Below the pieces are notes generated by a model that had not been told where the DNA came from, ran no database searches, and was given only the letters and a program-made list of their open reading frames with translations. A stretch of 64,000 bases of DNA from Lanius collurio (taxonomy: Eukaryota; Chordata; Aves; Passeriformes; Laniidae): assembly GCA_020086605.1 (NCBI GenBank), contig JACBWW010000008.1, positions 17,653,558-17,717,557 on the forward strand. Direction: 5' to 3'. The position numbers and the translations under genes were made by a program. Positions 1 through 14,700 of the stretch are shown piece after piece (the stretch's first letter is position 1; every line of letters starts with the position of its first letter).

Positions 1-557
1 CAGCCTAAGTGCAAACCATTTCTAAATTTTCAAGAGCAATCACTGCATCTTGCAGGATTGCTGGCTGTTAGTTTAAATACCAGAGATGTTCACTGAGAAG
101 GTGGCTGTGAAAGCGCTGCAGTAAAACATTCTTTTTCTAAAATCTTTCATGTTGGTGAGAGGAACCACTTTAAGACACTCAGGTCTTTCTGCACATTGAT
201 CCCTATTCTGAGACCATCACCAAGGCTTTGAATGCTCTGGCAGAATTTTATTGATGGTCAAGATAAGTAGGTTGAAATATCAGTGTATTTCTCTTACTAG
301 CATTAGGAGGGCTGATATTATCATCCCAAGGGTTGGAGCCAGATTTGGACCCTGAAAAGAGAAAATATACAAAGCAAAAACTCCCGTGCTTTGGGAATTA
401 ATCCTTGGAGGACTGTCTCAGCTACTGAGTCTAGCTGAGCTGCAGGCAGGCTTTTCATAGAGGATTCCCAGTTCTGACTCATGGCTGTGGTGCTCATGAA
501 CGTGTGAGCTTTACCTAACCAGAAAATGTAGTACTCTCTCCTCTGCAGGCTTAGGCT

Positions 558-603
558 TGACCCTTTGCCTAAATGACCTATGATCCTTTGCCTAAATGAC
601 CTC
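558..603. repeat. 23-bp tandem duplication, two copies
   Basis: Two adjacent units, 558-580 and 581-603, share CCTTTGCCTAAATGACCT and differ at two of 23 bases. This is a simple local duplication. Confidence 0.85.
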
Positions 604-2159
604 ATGACCACATGAACCCTCTCTCAGTGTCTTGAGGGAGGGATTCACAGTGACAAAGGCTGTCACATACAAACCAGTAACTGCCACCTCTCTGGGTATG
701 GCTTAGATGAAATACGTTACCATGAAGTTACATGTGGTACCCAGCCAGCTGCAGAGTCTGGCAGTGCTGGGGAGAAGCTTCATGTCAACTCAGAGTTGCC
801 CAACACTGTGAGATTTGAAGGCTTTCTAGCTGCAAATGTTGATAAATATATACATATACTTTGATAAAATAGTTCTTGGCAGAGACTCTTAGCAAATATG
901 ATTGATTATTGTCAATCTGGCATTGAGTAAGGGACTGTCTCTTATGGTATGAGATGAATACATATTCCAGCTCTTAAGGTTCTGGCTTACACATATAAGA
1001 AGCTGACTCCATAGCAGATCTGCTCAAAGCATTACTGAAACTAAAGCCTCCAATGAATACAGCTTTCTTGGAAAACAAAGCTGGAAGCAACAAGGAGATC
1101 AGACTCTGCTGCCTCAGGCAAATGCATCAAATTTATTGGTTCATAAACAGATTAAGCAAGTTGTAAAAACAGGTATATGTCCCAAACAGAATGAATAGAT
1201 ATCAGAATACTTCAAAAATCACAACAAAAATATGCTGCTAATTCCTTGCTCAATTTTTTTCCCAGGTATTGTTACCAGGCATTTGTTTTAATGTCAGTAT
1301 TTTCTCTTTGTTGACACTGTTTTCCATCTTGGCATTAAACCACTCTGCTTCCCAAGATATTTGGCCCTGTCCCTTTCTCCACTAGCAAAAGGCAAGAAGC
1401 TGGGAGTCTGGCCCTTAGCATAGGTTACCACTGCCCTGGCAGTCCCAGGAGCCCCCCTCTGCCAAGCTCCCATCTGAACTCCTTCCTAAACAGAGAACTT
1501 ATGTACTCATTTCCAGATGGGAGTTCTGCAGTATTGCACCCTCTGACATTTAAAAGATATTTCATTGTAATGACACCACTAGGCTAAGGTTGCATGCTTT
1601 TTTTCACAGGCCTGTTATATTATTTTATGCTCAGCTGAGGGTCTTAGGACTTTCTTTTGTCACAGCCAACAATCTTATAGCAGAAATGTTTGTGAGTGAG
1701 ATGCAACAGCAAATCAAACACCACATCTGTTAGTTCCAACCACAATTTCATCTGGTCCCTCCTCTGAGATCCTGCTACTGCCAGCAGTGCTTCCTACACC
1801 TCCAGCAGCCCCCAGCCAGCCCACTGTAATTTCTCATTCCTAATTTGGACAAAGAATGTCTTCACAAAAATAGCAAGAGGAAGCCTAGATTACTGACTGC
1901 ATTTTTACACTCCTTTCATTACCATTTGCAACCTTTTCACCACACACACCTCCCCTACCTCCTCCTTTGCCACATTAACATGCATTCCATTCCTCCCCAC
2001 ATCTCCCACTCAAAAATACTTTTGTCACCAAACTGATGGCTATTACCACAACTTGGAATTTGTATTTTTATTGTATAATCAAAGTTCATAAGTAACCTCA
2101 CACAAACCATTCAGCATATACTAGATCTAGGGAAAAATGTTTCTCCTATGCCACAGAAA

Positions 2160-2290
2160 TTTAAAAAAAAATAACCCAACAAAAAACCCTATACCCAGCC
2201 TGCCTCCTCAGATTTCCATTTCAAATATATATTTTAAAACCCAAAAGCACAAAAAACCCCCACCACACAAACACCCCTACAAAATAATAG
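2160..2290. repeat. A/C-rich low-complexity tract
   Basis: A run of adenines is followed by repeated AACCC/CAAAAA-type words (for example AACCCAACAAAAAACCCT) with almost no G. It has the same flavour as the tracts at 8560, 38858 and 49105. Confidence 0.75.
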
Positions 2291-5200
2291 AAGAATGTCT
2301 GCTGCTGAAGACGTTGAGCCACACTCAGCTGGAAAGTTGTTTCCAAAAATTTTTGAGTCCACTAGGAATGAAGTAGCCCCTGGAAAGAATAAGGTTAGGA
2401 TCTCAATTATCAGGGGCAGCTTTTCTCTTCCATCCAGTGTCAGCCTCATGGCTCAGAGCAGAGCAGAAAGAGAGAGGGATGGGGCTCCTCACAAGGGTAA
2501 AGAAAAGGTAAAGGCAAGGAAAATAGACATCTGGAAACTTTAACAGATACTATAAAAATGAGTCTAGAATCACTCTGCTTAGGGCTGCCTCCTGCATGTT
2601 ATGTTTTTTTGACAGAAATGTGAGAGGAAGGCAGAGTCCTGCAGCACTGGGATGACAGGCACTGTCAGCAAGGAAGCATTGGAAAGTCCCACCTGCACCA
2701 CCTTGTCCCAGCCCTGCCAGCAGCAGCAGGGCTCTCACCACCTGCCAGCAAACCTCAGCTATGTCTCTTGCTCTGTGGGCCCTCAGGCAAGAGCTGCATC
2801 AGGGTTTGCCATCAGCTGCATCTCTGGTGGTGGCTGTACCCATGGCATCCACCCTGGAGCTCACAGGTTTCATGTCAGTGTCACATTGCAACATTGCCAC
2901 AGGAGCCTTGTGTGGGCACACAGGAATTAAATCACTGCAGAGGCTTATATGCATTGGCCTATGACACCTCTGCAGACATAGACTGATGTTCAACCAGAGT
3001 GCCCCAGAGGCACAGACATTCCCTGATGCCTGTTGGGACCCCTGCCTGCTCTTTCAGAGACACTTCATCACCCAAGAAAGCTCCCTCAGCACCAGTATCC
3101 CCTCAGAGAGTCACACACATACAAGCCATACCTTCACCTGGAGGATCAGGGCTTCCCTCTAGGATCAATATCTCCCTTCAAGATGATGGTGGTGGGTGTG
3201 TGCTGTCTGCCTCTTTGCTGAACAAGCCAGCAGAGTGGGCTCCAAGCAAGAAGCCTATCTCTCTGGGGATTCACCTGCTAAACACAGGTCAGGGGTAGCT
3301 GACACCCCGGGCAGGGACTTGTGACAAGCTTGGTGTCATTAAATACAGGTGCATGACTGTATGTAGCAGCATGCCTTCGGCCCTGTGGCCTGAGGTGTCA
3401 AGTGGGGCCTTCATTAGTTTACAAGGGATTGCTGCTGAAAAACATATCAGCATCAGCCCTGTTCCCAGCATAGCTTCATTGCTTCTTCCTTGCTTTGATG
3501 TGTTGAGAAACCTGACATGAAAAAAATCAAAGAGCAAATTGTCACACTGTAAAAGCAGGAGGACTTCTGGGCTGTCTAGTCTCCTCTGGGTAACACAGAC
3601 TGTTATGTTTCCTCTAGATGTTGTTTCAGCTCTGAAATCAGGACATATTATGCATCCAAGTGCACAGTGCCTGGTGCATGGGGTACAGGGGCNAAGCTGT
3701 TTTCTTCTTAATATCTTCACACACCATTGACAAACAGCTTATCACAGGCTAAGCTTAAATGAGAGCAAACAGGATGCTGTCAGCTGCTCTGGGTAGGCAC
3801 CCATGGGGATGCTGTTACTCTGGGGCAGATATGTGTCTCCCTGCTTGGGGAAGGAGGTGCTCCACATAGTCCATAGGCAAGAGCATGCTCACAGCTTATA
3901 ATCAAGAAACAGCTGATGTGGTCTATCTGCATGCCCAAAATTGCTCCAGAAGAGCTTAGTACTGGAACTGTATTCCAGGCAGAGATTTACCCTGGCGCCA
4001 GGGGGGATTTAATTTCTCTTTTTGTTCCCTGTCTGTTGCCCCTTCGCCCTGCCCTGCACAGTATGAGACTGTATCCAATTCCCCAGTTTCAAACATCCAT
4101 GAAGGTGAGCACAGCACTGGTAATGCATGAGGCCCAAGCAGCCATGGGGGAGAAGGGATGGAAAGGGAAGGTACCGATGCCTCTTTCTGGCTGAAGATGT
4201 GTGCCACTAGCCTTCCCCATCATGTGAGCCACCATGCAAAGGTACAGAATAGCACTCAAAACAAGGTGTGCTTGCATCAGCCCACACACCTTCACAACAT
4301 ATTCACATACAGAGCTATGTTAACACCAGTGTGTCACTAGGTATCTCATAAACACAATACAGACTTTAAAAAGCAGAGATTAAGCTAAATAATTTAGAGC
4401 AGTTACATCCTTCTCTGACTGTGCAGGGCTGTTCCTTACAGTTTGGAGCTGAAAAACACCAAATTATGGGCTTCACACATGTTCTTGGCATATTATTCTT
4501 CTTTCACAGGCAGGAAATATTTTTCTAATCTTCATCTAAATTTGCTCAGATGCTGTTCCCACACTGCTGATAACAAATCTTTGGAAACTAGTACTCTGCA
4601 ATAACTGCTTTGTAGAGTTCCCTCTTCAAACTGCAAGCCTGGATTGTGGTGAGGGAAAGATCTTGCCTCAGAAGTGTGCCAGCACTGCAGGGACATTACT
4701 ATGGCAATCAGTGCTGAGACCAGCCACTCCTGCAGCCACATGTGGGCACAGCAGTCTGACAGCAGTTTGACTTCAGTATAGCCAGCAGGATGCCACAGCA
4801 ACATGAAACTCAGCATGAAAGCCCTGGGTGAGCAGTGAGGTTCACAGCTAACCTGGTTTTGGTCTAATTGAAATTAGTCAAAGTCATCACAGATACCATC
4901 AAAGCAAGAGAAGCACTGAAGAAATGCCCCTAGGAAGGAGGCTAGCCTGTTCCAAATCTGACAGTGATAACTTTCTGGTGAGGAAAAGGATGTTGCTAAG
5001 AAACATAGAGAAAAAAATTGCTGATTGCTTCAGCTTAAAAACCCCACAATGAAATAGTGCATTGCTTTGATGTTTACTCTTGTCTTCCCTTCTTCCCAAG
5101 ATATCATAGCTATTTTGAACTAGAAGATAGAAGAGTTACAAAAGGGAGAGATTTTCTTCACAACTTTTGCCTTTTAGAAAACAGACATTTCTGTATTCTT

Positions 5201-8200
5201 TTAACACCTTGTTTTAATGTCTGTTTGGTTTAAAAACCTGCTTTTGAAAATGAAAGTAGACTTTTGGAGGGTTAATATTAAGGATTCCATACTTAGTCTC
5301 ATATTTCCATTGCTGTTAACCCAGACAGAATGACTTTCATAGTTTCAATAATGGCTGTCCTTCAGCAAGCTAAAATGCAGGTAAAATCCTGCTAAACGTT
5401 GAAACTCTGACAGTCTCTCTCCATGTTGAAAGTATAAAGAAAGGATAGATGATGCCTTTGTAATTTTCCTAAATAAACTGGAATAACTTTAAATTTTATT
5501 TTTCTTCTCAACCTAAAATTATTCATCTCTCCCATGGAGAAAGGTTGCAAAGGAACCATTTTGGTAAGGAAACAAACTTTAAGGGTAAATGTATGGGATA
5601 TTTTTTGCACCTTTCTAGAAGACTCATGAGTCCTTTCTGTATTTCTGTGGATTCTTCAGAGTTTGCTGTTTTATTTCTGTTCAGTCCCAAGCTGAATTTC
5701 TCCAAGCAAGGACAACTGCCAGAGCTGCTCAGGATACCACATTTTCTAAGAGGTATCTATGCTGTCCACATTTTTAGTGACAGAGCAGCTGAGAATTTTC
5801 CAGAACTGGCCATGGGAGCTCTGGCCCAGTCTCCTGGGACAACAATAGTCTTAAAGCCCTACAGTTAAAGGCAGTAGCATAGGTTTTTCCAAAAACCCAA
5901 GCTCTTCCCCTCAGACACATTTCTCCCTCCATAAAAATCCAAACTCCCTTCCTTCAGCTATAGCTTTTCAAATAAGGCATTAGTGGCCAGGAGAGTTTCA
6001 GTACCAAACCCCAAGTGAAAGTCACACCTACTCTGTAATGCAAATCAAAATACAATTTACAGACACAACTTCTTCATCAAACCACTTGGCAAACAATTCT
6101 TCATTCTGACATGCCTCTTACAGGCATGGGCGTAAAAGATCCCACAGTGACTGCATGGCACTGCAGCCTGTGACAACACACATTCAGATAACAAACATAA
6201 TTTTTTGCAGCAGGAAAAAGATGGAGGGAGGGGAAACAAAATCATCCAGCTTTTCCCATCCAGCTCTGTGGTTCTAGTAAAAACACAACCTGATCCAGAT
6301 TTCTGAAGTGTTTTGAATAAACCCTAAAAGACATGCAGCCACAGTATTTTGGAGCTCTGTAACAGCTAAGTAAAATAAACTGTGCTTCATGCCACAACAT
6401 CTCAAAAGTTTGAGGGCTTGCATAAAAATAATCTAGGTACTTTAAAACATCTATGATTTCAGACCACCAAAACCTGAGAAAAGAAAATCTGCAGCAACCT
6501 GCCTCTTGCATTTTTCCCATAAAAATAAAAGCCTGTATCAATGCTGAATGCCAGCAGATTGTGCAGGCTAAATATGTGAAAGGAAAACCTTTATTACAGA
6601 CTTGCACTTCAGAGCTTTTTGGAAGCAGCAACTCAGCAGGGTAGTCAATAAGACTTGTAAATCCATTTACTGCATGTTTTAGATCAATGTCTCTCTGAGC
6701 TCTTGTACAGCATTTCAAACCTGCTGAACACCTAAGACGTTCTTCTCCTGTGGCGCCTTTAGAATAAACCTCTCAATCATCAGAAAACATTGTGTATTTT
6801 CCTTCAGAGCCATGGCTTGTGACTGGTATTTTAAGCATTATTAAAGCTAAGGAGGTGAATGGTGAAAATAAAGCTGTAAGTAGATCTTTCGCAAGTTCCT
6901 TCCTTTCTCTCCATACTGTTGCTTTTTTCTTATTTTCAAACAAATGACTAATTCAATTTCTTGTTATTGTTCTTTTTTCCACTGCCAGGTCTTAATTGCA
7001 AGCCAGTAACACACTGACTGCATGGACAAAATTAACAAAGCATCAAAAATCAATAAAAATATGTGCAGCTTTTTACTTCAATTCTCTTACCCATGTTTGG
7101 CTTTATGACAAGTGATAGCTTGGCAAACATCTTACCAGGGTCTAGCTTTTCTTGTTTACATATAAATCTGCTGTTATTCCCCACTGTCCTTCAGTAACTT
7201 TCCTGAAGTTTTGCCCTGCATCCAGTAGGAATGTTTTGAAAACAACAGGGAAATTTGCTACAACAGCTGTGAGCTTTAGTCCCTCTCCTCTAGATCATAA
7301 AATTCCAATAAGGTGTTGGTCATGAGTTATTTTTGCCACAATGGTTTAAGGGTTTTTATTCACATGCTTACTTTGAGGGGTACCTTAAGGGATGAAGGAG
7401 TTACTGCTCTGCAGTATTTGAATATGTGCTACAGCTCAGAGTAAAACCACCAAATGCAAGCAAAGCTGTAATGTCCTCAGACTGATACATGTAAGCACCT
7501 ATAGCTGTCTATATCAGCTGAACTGATTCAGATTATAAACTGTAAGATGCTATTAACTCAAGGCTAGTCTACACACAAAGGCAGTGTGGAGGGGCACAGG
7601 CTGCAGCCTGAGAGCCCAAAGCCCGGCAGCCACTGCCAGGGTCACTGCAAGCTGCTGACACCACGTGGGTGCCACGCCAACAGGTTCCCAGCCTGCTGCA
7701 GTCAGCTCTCAAGGAGCCCACCAGGAAAATGGAAATCACTCAGAAGGTGACTCTACAGTGAAGGTAGCCTGTGGGTGAAATTAGTGTATTCTGGAAACTG
7801 CTTTGTTACTTTGAATGATACCTACCATCCACTAGTGATTACTGGATTTGGATTACTGCTGCTAGCACACAACAAATTCATGTTACGTAGACCCACAGGT
7901 CTCTGAACAGCTGGTGCTGGTCTCCACTAGAGCTGGGCCAGCTTCTTCAATTAAATAACATATTTAATTTGGTTCCCCATATTACATCCACACACAGACT
8001 TCAGTGTTTTCATTATTTAGAATTCACTGAATAATGTATGGGAACATCTTGCAGACTGTGTACTTATTTGTGAATGCTGTGCCATAGTTACTGCTTGCTC
8101 AATAGCTGGACTGTGTGATTGGTCACCAAAGTCAAACAGAGTTTTTTATCCCCAGACCAAGTATTTTCAAGTCGCATGTTTCAAAAATGAGATAATCAGT

Positions 8201-8559
8201 CACATGTACTTTTTACCAATACCTATAACATTTCCAATTCTTTTGTACATTCTTAAGAAAATAAAATTTATATGTTCACATGTACCATCAATAAAATGTG
8301 AAACAAAACTGCAGTTGTAGGCAAATAAGTAAAGTCAGCTCTTAGCCTAGTGTCGGAATGCTTACTTAGGAAATGGGAAATTTGTGTTCAGCTCCTTTTC
8401 AGCCTGAAGGCAATGCAGTCAGATCCCTGTAGCTCCTGTAGGTCCATCCCTCCCCAGCTGAATCTTCCAGGTAGGGACATCCTTTGCCCTACACTTTGAA
8501 AGTTTTCTTCTTATAAGTCAAAATGATGAGTTTCCTGAAGCTGGAGGATGGCAACAAAA

Positions 8560-8712
8560 AAAACCCTAAAAACCCACTCAAACAGCAACAAACACAAAAA
8601 CACACCAAAGAATTAAAAAAAAAAACCCAAAACCAAAAATAAAAACAGACAACAAAACAAACCCAAATCTAAACAAACAAACAAAAATCCAATTACCAAA
8701 ACCACTAAAAAT
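8560..8712. repeat. A/C-rich low-complexity tract
   Basis: About 150 bases made nearly only of A and C on the plus strand, with words such as AAAACCC, AAACAAAC and CAACAAAC. It produces a spurious Phe/Val-rich minus-strand reading frame. Confidence 0.85.
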
Positions 8713-11700
8713 CAAGAAAATCTGATTTTGTAGCCTTGTGGCCTGTCTGGTGGGAGCTCTAGACCCAAGGCCCTTTTCTGGGGAAACCCCCTGAGCTGCA
8801 GCAAGGAGACAGTGGCAGAGGGTAGCACTGGCATGGTGGAAAACACCTTCCAAGCAACAAGACCTGCTCATCCCAGCATAAAGGTGGTCACTACACTCTG
8901 TGTCCTGAGGGGATGTAGAACACCCAGAGCACAGCTGTGATTCAGGCACTAGGGAGGAGCAGGGAGAGAGGAGGACATCTGGCATAATTTTTCCTGCCAA
9001 CTGACTCCTGACTGCTGTTTAGCCAGTGTTATCCTCCCTATTGATTGACCAAGCAGGTCCTGTTTTGACTCTGAAACAGCCTGCCCATGATGGACACCGA
9101 GATTTTTAGATAGTATGTGGTCTACACACAAGTCTCATGTGCTGCATCTGGCCTCTTGGCCCTATTTTCAATTTCTTCTCTCTTCTGGAAATAATTCTCC
9201 TGTGACTCTCCTTGGCAGCAGAGGGGATGTGCAGCACAATGTGGGGCCTCAGAAGACCTGACAGAAATCTTACCTCCCACCAGCTCTCTGTGTGCTCTGG
9301 CTCTGAGTGTATTGAAGGGGACAGGGGAAGACTCCAAGGCCAGACACAAGGAAGGATGTGGGATGGTCTTTCACATTTCCAATGAAGAGTAAGGTTAACT
9401 TTGCAACAGATACCTTTCTGAAAGGAGGGAGAGGGTCTTCCAGAGCTGCTATAGAAGCAGAAAAGGCAAAGGTGAAGAAATGCCAGGGAGAAGCTGTGAA
9501 GGTAAATGTCTCAAGGAGAGGGAGAAGTATAAGCAATATTTGATGGGTACATTTTTAATATTAAAAAAAGCAACAAAACAGTGGAATGTGACAAAACGCA
9601 AATCCTGTGCAAGACCCCATGTTTCTAATAAAAGTTATTGATTTTGTAGATACCAAGGGTTTAGCCTCAAAAAATTACACTGGGTTCTGCACTATATCCT
9701 GTGCTTTGTTACCCAAAACATCCAACTGTAAGAGACAGTGATAGAGAGAAACAGATATCGAAAAACATGTTTGCATTTTTTCTCCAAGTGTGCTTGACTT
9801 ATTTGAACTGCAAGGTACAACATGGTGTGAGTTTTTGTGTCTTGAATAACTGAACTCATACATACTTTCCACTGTCTATCTTCACCTGTGATATCCACTG
9901 AAAAAGAAATACTAAACATGAGGACAACACTGTGCAGCAGAAGGTGCTGTCAGAGGAGCAGAGCTACTGAGTGACTTGCCCTTGCAGCAAATCCATACTC
10001 CCAGAGATTTTCCAGTATCGCTCCCTATGTCATTGGGTGGGTTTGTTTTCACAGTCACATCTTTGGTTTATGGCATCTGGTCCCTCCTTCTGCCTCTCTG
10101 TTTTTCTCCATCTTTTTTTTCCTTCTTCATCTTGGCTTACATCTTTCCTTCTGCACTTTGGATTTCCCTTTGCTTGTTGTCCTTCAGAAGAACAGGAAGT
10201 GTCCTGTAGGGAATGGTTCAGCTTGTCTCATTTCTTCCTCAAAGGTGATGGAGGAGTCATCCCTTGGCCAAGCTGCCCTCCCTTATCTCCCAAGAGTCAG
10301 GAGAATAAGCTGGATAACCTCAGTTAAATACCTGCTTAACAACATCATTCAAATTTTACAAGACTAAATGGATTTTTGTACAGACCCTAAAATCTCAGTG
10401 TAATGCAAGCATGGTAGTAGCTGATTCCCTTCTCCAGGGCTGCAACTGAGCAATAGCCAGAAGAGACAGTGGCCACCTCTGAGCTGTTGCTGTGGCCAAG
10501 GACCACTTTCAGATGAATGTCTCAGTAAAAATGGGGAGTGAAGGGCAAAGGAAACATCCCAAAACACTCCTCATTCTGCCTCAGAGATAGTGGAAGAAAT
10601 CCCTTCTCCAGGGGTTCAGCACAATAGTACAATCACAACCTTCATAACTTCTGATGGTGAAGCTACAGTGACATTACAAGGCATATCAAACTTGATGGCA
10701 ACACAGAGCCCAGATCTCCCTTTAGGTGGAGAAATCCCACCCAGCCACTTGCCACTCTCCCAGGATGCTGAAATGCATTACCTCAAGCACATTCCTCCTT
10801 TTTCACTGGCATTGAGATGTGTTTGTAAGTGCATTAAAATGCAAATACCCATCCAGGCCTGGATGGTCTCCAGCTAAGTTGGAGAAATCAGCACTAAGGA
10901 GCTTCTTGAGCAGAGCCACTGTTTCCCTTCATTTAGGAAAGTCCTGGAACATGACTCTGTGCACAGAGATACAGATGCTTTTAAATTGTCACCTGCACTT
11001 GGTTTTGTGACACAAGTGCACAGGAATGTTCCCAAGTTCAGGCCCCTCAAGACTTTCATTTGAAGACACCTCCTTGTATGTACCCATTTCCCATATGTAG
11101 GGCAAAACCCACCAGCTATTGAGAAGCATAGCTGACAACACTATACATTGAAATTAATAAAATTTGGAACTGGAGCAGCAGGTTCCAGCTAGTAATTGAA
11201 CACAGGGCTCTGTCAAAAGGCAGGCCTGGTTCAGATAACCTTGGGTCATTTGTTCACAGAATCAGTGGGGCTGGGAGCTGAGGTAGTGACCATCACTTTT
11301 GGGGAAGAACACCATCCTCACAGCTCACCCACCCCATGGCACAGAAATTAGATGCTGCTGTGGCAGAGCTTAAGATCTGGGTGAGAACAGGCACTGCCAA
11401 CCACACCTGTGCCTCTGGCATGGCTGGCTGGGCACTTGACGACATCAAGCTGTAGCTGACTCAAATATCCTCTCTCTCCAAGGATCACCAAAGCAAAATG
11501 CAGCATCAAGTCAATTTTCCAGTCCTGGACTCAAAGCAGCCTTTCCCTAAAGCTGTGTGCATTATGGATTCAGTCAGTTCACTGGTGACACTGAGAACCT
11601 GTTTTTTGTTACAAGTCAATCTAGAACAGTTAATCTTGTTTTTGTTAAGGGAGCACTCACAGTGGATTAAAATGTTTAATTCAACCTTGAAACAAGATGT

Positions 11701-14700
11701 TTCTTGGGAGGGAGTTGGAGGGGGGGAAGGAGAACTGTGTCTTTTTCTCAAAATTAGGTAAAAAAAGGTAGAGGGGGAGTTGAAAAACTTGCAGTGGCTG
11801 CCTTAACATGAAACAAATAAAGTTGCTTTGCAAGTAATTTTCCTTCCCAAATTTAATGCAGTTCCCTATTCAGCATGAGAAGAAAATTACTCTTTCTATG
11901 ATTCATTCTCATGTGAAATTCAAAGGGTTTAAAAATGTGCTTGATTTTAGAAAGTTTCCTATGTTTCTACATAATTTTACAGCTCAGGCTAGTGTTCAGT
12001 CAGAAAGCTCAGCTCCAGAAAAGACTGCTGGGACTTGCTGGGCAAGGAGAGAAATCCTGAGGTACAGAGTGCCCTAACATTAGGGCCAGAGCGCAGCAGG
12101 GTGTGCAACCTCAGAATAGCTTGTGCAAGGCTGGAGGGGGGTGAAGAGGTGGAAAGAGAAAGAAAAGGAATGGGGAAGTTTAAAGAAACAAAGGATGTGT
12201 GAGAGGCACCACCAGAGATTCAGTGTGATTTTCCAGTAACCAGAATTTGCAGGAAGGGTCAAGAGGTGACACCCACCCACAAACTTCCAGCTCCTGAAAC
12301 CTTCAGAGAATAGAGGGCTGGTGTGACTCAGGTCACAGATTCAAGGTTAAAGTTCTCATCTCTAAATAGCATGGCCATTTGAAGAATCTGTGTACCGATT
12401 TCCTGCCTTGATGATTCAAGAGTCTGTATTTCTGCTCTTTGAGGAGACATGTTCAACCATATGTGCTTCCACACCTAAGAGAAATTATGATTATGCTAAA
12501 AAAAAAACCCAACCAACTAAACCAGTTACATTACCTGTTACAGAAAATTACTAGCAATAATAAACATACTACATCACAGTATGCCTTTTAATGGCATACA
12601 CAGATGTGTGCAGGATGTATCCCTGGTTTCCTCAGTCGTGAATACAATCTAAGAGCAGGAGCAGAGTTCACAGCCTTAGCCAAAACAGCCAACAGGCCTG
12701 AGATGGGCCTGAGGGTCAATGGTAACTGAAGAATGGGCAGAATGGCTGTCTCATCTGTGAATGACACTGTAGACACACCTTGTTTTTTACATCTTTGGTG
12801 TGTTAGAAATATGAGCTCTTGGACAAAATTTCAGCAGGAGGATGTGGTAAGGATCTGGGAAGGAAATTGTTGAGCAGAAACAGAGGATGAAGTCTGAGCT
12901 GCAAAAGCACAGCAGCCCAGTAATGCCAAACAGTGTTGCTAGTCAGGCTGGGCAGCTGCATTTGAGGCTGGGGGAGCCTCTTTCCCTGCTAGCACAAATC
13001 AGAAGGAGTACAGCATGAAAACATGATCACTCCCTGGGCCTGCAGTAATGTGAGCTCCATTAGGAATATAATTTTCCTCCAAAATTATATTCCTAAATTC
13101 TGTCCTACCTCCTTGACTAAAGTAAAAACTGGTTTGCCAAAGTCCTATTTGCATCACCCTCGCTAAGGGATTCTGTGCAAGTCACTGTGATACAGGTCTA
13201 TAGCCTAAGTGAAAAACAGATGCAAAATATTTGATGTTGCAGCAGAAGTATAAATTTCAGGCAGTAAGAAATATTTCTTGATCCTATATGTGGACAGTAT
13301 TTCAGTAGAGTAAACAAGAAAATATCCTGGAAAGTAAAGACTAGAATAAAACATGTCAAAAGCAGGGTCTCAAAAAATTGTTAGTAAATTCTCTGCTTCC
13401 AAGCAATAATGGGGAAACTACATCATCCCTCTGCTGTTGCATACAAAGAGTCCCTGTGTGGGATCAATGAATAGGCAAGTGCAGCTAGCCTTCTTGCAAC
13501 TGCCTGCAGGTTAAGAATTTGGAAGTTGGTGGAAAATTTGAGATTGAGTCTGAACATTCACTTGCATCTGGACTTTAATATAACAACCTAAAGGAAGCAT
13601 TGCTTTAAATTTTAATTCACGGTGAACTTGATGAAGAACTTGAGATGATCTATAGGAAAAGGTCAAAAAAGCTGTAAATGTTTATTTCCATGAGCTTAAA
13701 TGAGTGGTTTCAATCCTGCTTTTACACTTTCATTTATGTTTTGACTCAGAGTCCCTGCAGAACCCTTCTAGGGCTTTTCTGTCCTAGGAAATCTTTAGCA
13801 TACATGCACTGAAAGGCAATGTACTTGGCATATAGCCCATAAGGGACCAGAGTAGTGAAATCTGCAGGCAACTGCATCGTAATTGCTAACTCCAGCAAAA
13901 CAGCAGAAAAACCAGCTGGGCAAAAAAGGGGAAGCTTGGACCCATTCAGAAACATTAACTCTTTTGGCAGAAAGGCTAAGGGCTATCCCTGCTTTCACTG
14001 ACGCATAATGAAAGATATCCCAACTGTTGAGAGACTATGAAGAATACAATGGACAACATAACCTCATGTGGTTCATGCTAAAGACTGTGCAAAGGGGTTG
14101 TGCATCTGGGAAATCATCACACTGCATTACAACCACCTATAATTTGGGAAGGAAAAATTAAGAGAAGACAATGACAACAGACAAGCCAGATCATTATACG
14201 GTTTTCATGGAAAAGATATGTTAGTAGGTTCTGAGTCACTTGTGAACAGTGGCAGAGACTTCAGTGGCAATGGGTAAAAGGGAACATATTATTTGTCATT
14301 TGGGCTAGTTGGCTGCACAAATTGCAAAACACAGATGTGCCTGCCCTGCAGCATGTGTAGGAATAACTCACTAGGCATGCCTGAGCTTCAGCTGTGCTCA
14401 CTCTAGGCTATTAGCAGCACTGCCAAGCTGTGTTTGAATACTGCCTAAATGGCTGGTGATTTCTGTGGCCAAACTACCAGAGTGGGAACCCAGAATCACG
14501 TCCAGTGCAGGAATTTGGAACCATTGTGTCTACAGCCAGCTGAAGTGTGCACCTTCATGCTTGAAGCTAGCTGCTAAAATGATCTGGTATGGGAAGAAAA
14601 ATAATGATCGGTGTGATGATAGGGTCTAATATTAATAATGACATGTACTTGTACATCTGGGAAAGAGACATTTAAAATATATAAACTGCAATATGTTTGA

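Larger units (their letters stand above)
1..8559. other. Intergenic sequence, no gene recognised
   Basis: AT-rich sequence downstream of ZSWIM6 with only chance-length open frames. It holds a 23-bp tandem duplication at 558-603, a pyrimidine-rich stretch near 1910-2000, an A/C-rich tract at 2160-2290 and a GC-richer patch at about 2560-3300. One undetermined base is at 3693. I recognise no exon, RNA gene or known transposon. Confidence 0.6.

Noticed and set aside
3289..3720. 143-codon minus-strand open frame
   Set aside because: It runs across the undetermined base at 3693 and has no recognisable domain.
6242..6718. 158-codon minus-strand open frame
   Set aside because: This length is expected about once by chance in 64 kb of this composition. 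The product is rich in Cys, Trp and Phe without any family motif, and no splice or promoter context supports it.
8578..9000. 140-codon minus-strand open frame
   Set aside because: Its C-terminal half is only the translation of the A/C-rich tract (Phe, Val, Gly, Leu runs).
10849..10866. Perfect 18-bp palindrome CCATCCAGGCCTGGATGG
   Set aside because: Too short to be unusual in a 64-kb window, with no associated structure.
11240..11330. Weak resemblance of TTCACAGAATCAGTGGGGCT to a reversed CR1 3' end
   Set aside because: The similarity fades after about 25 bases and the following sequence does not match CR1.
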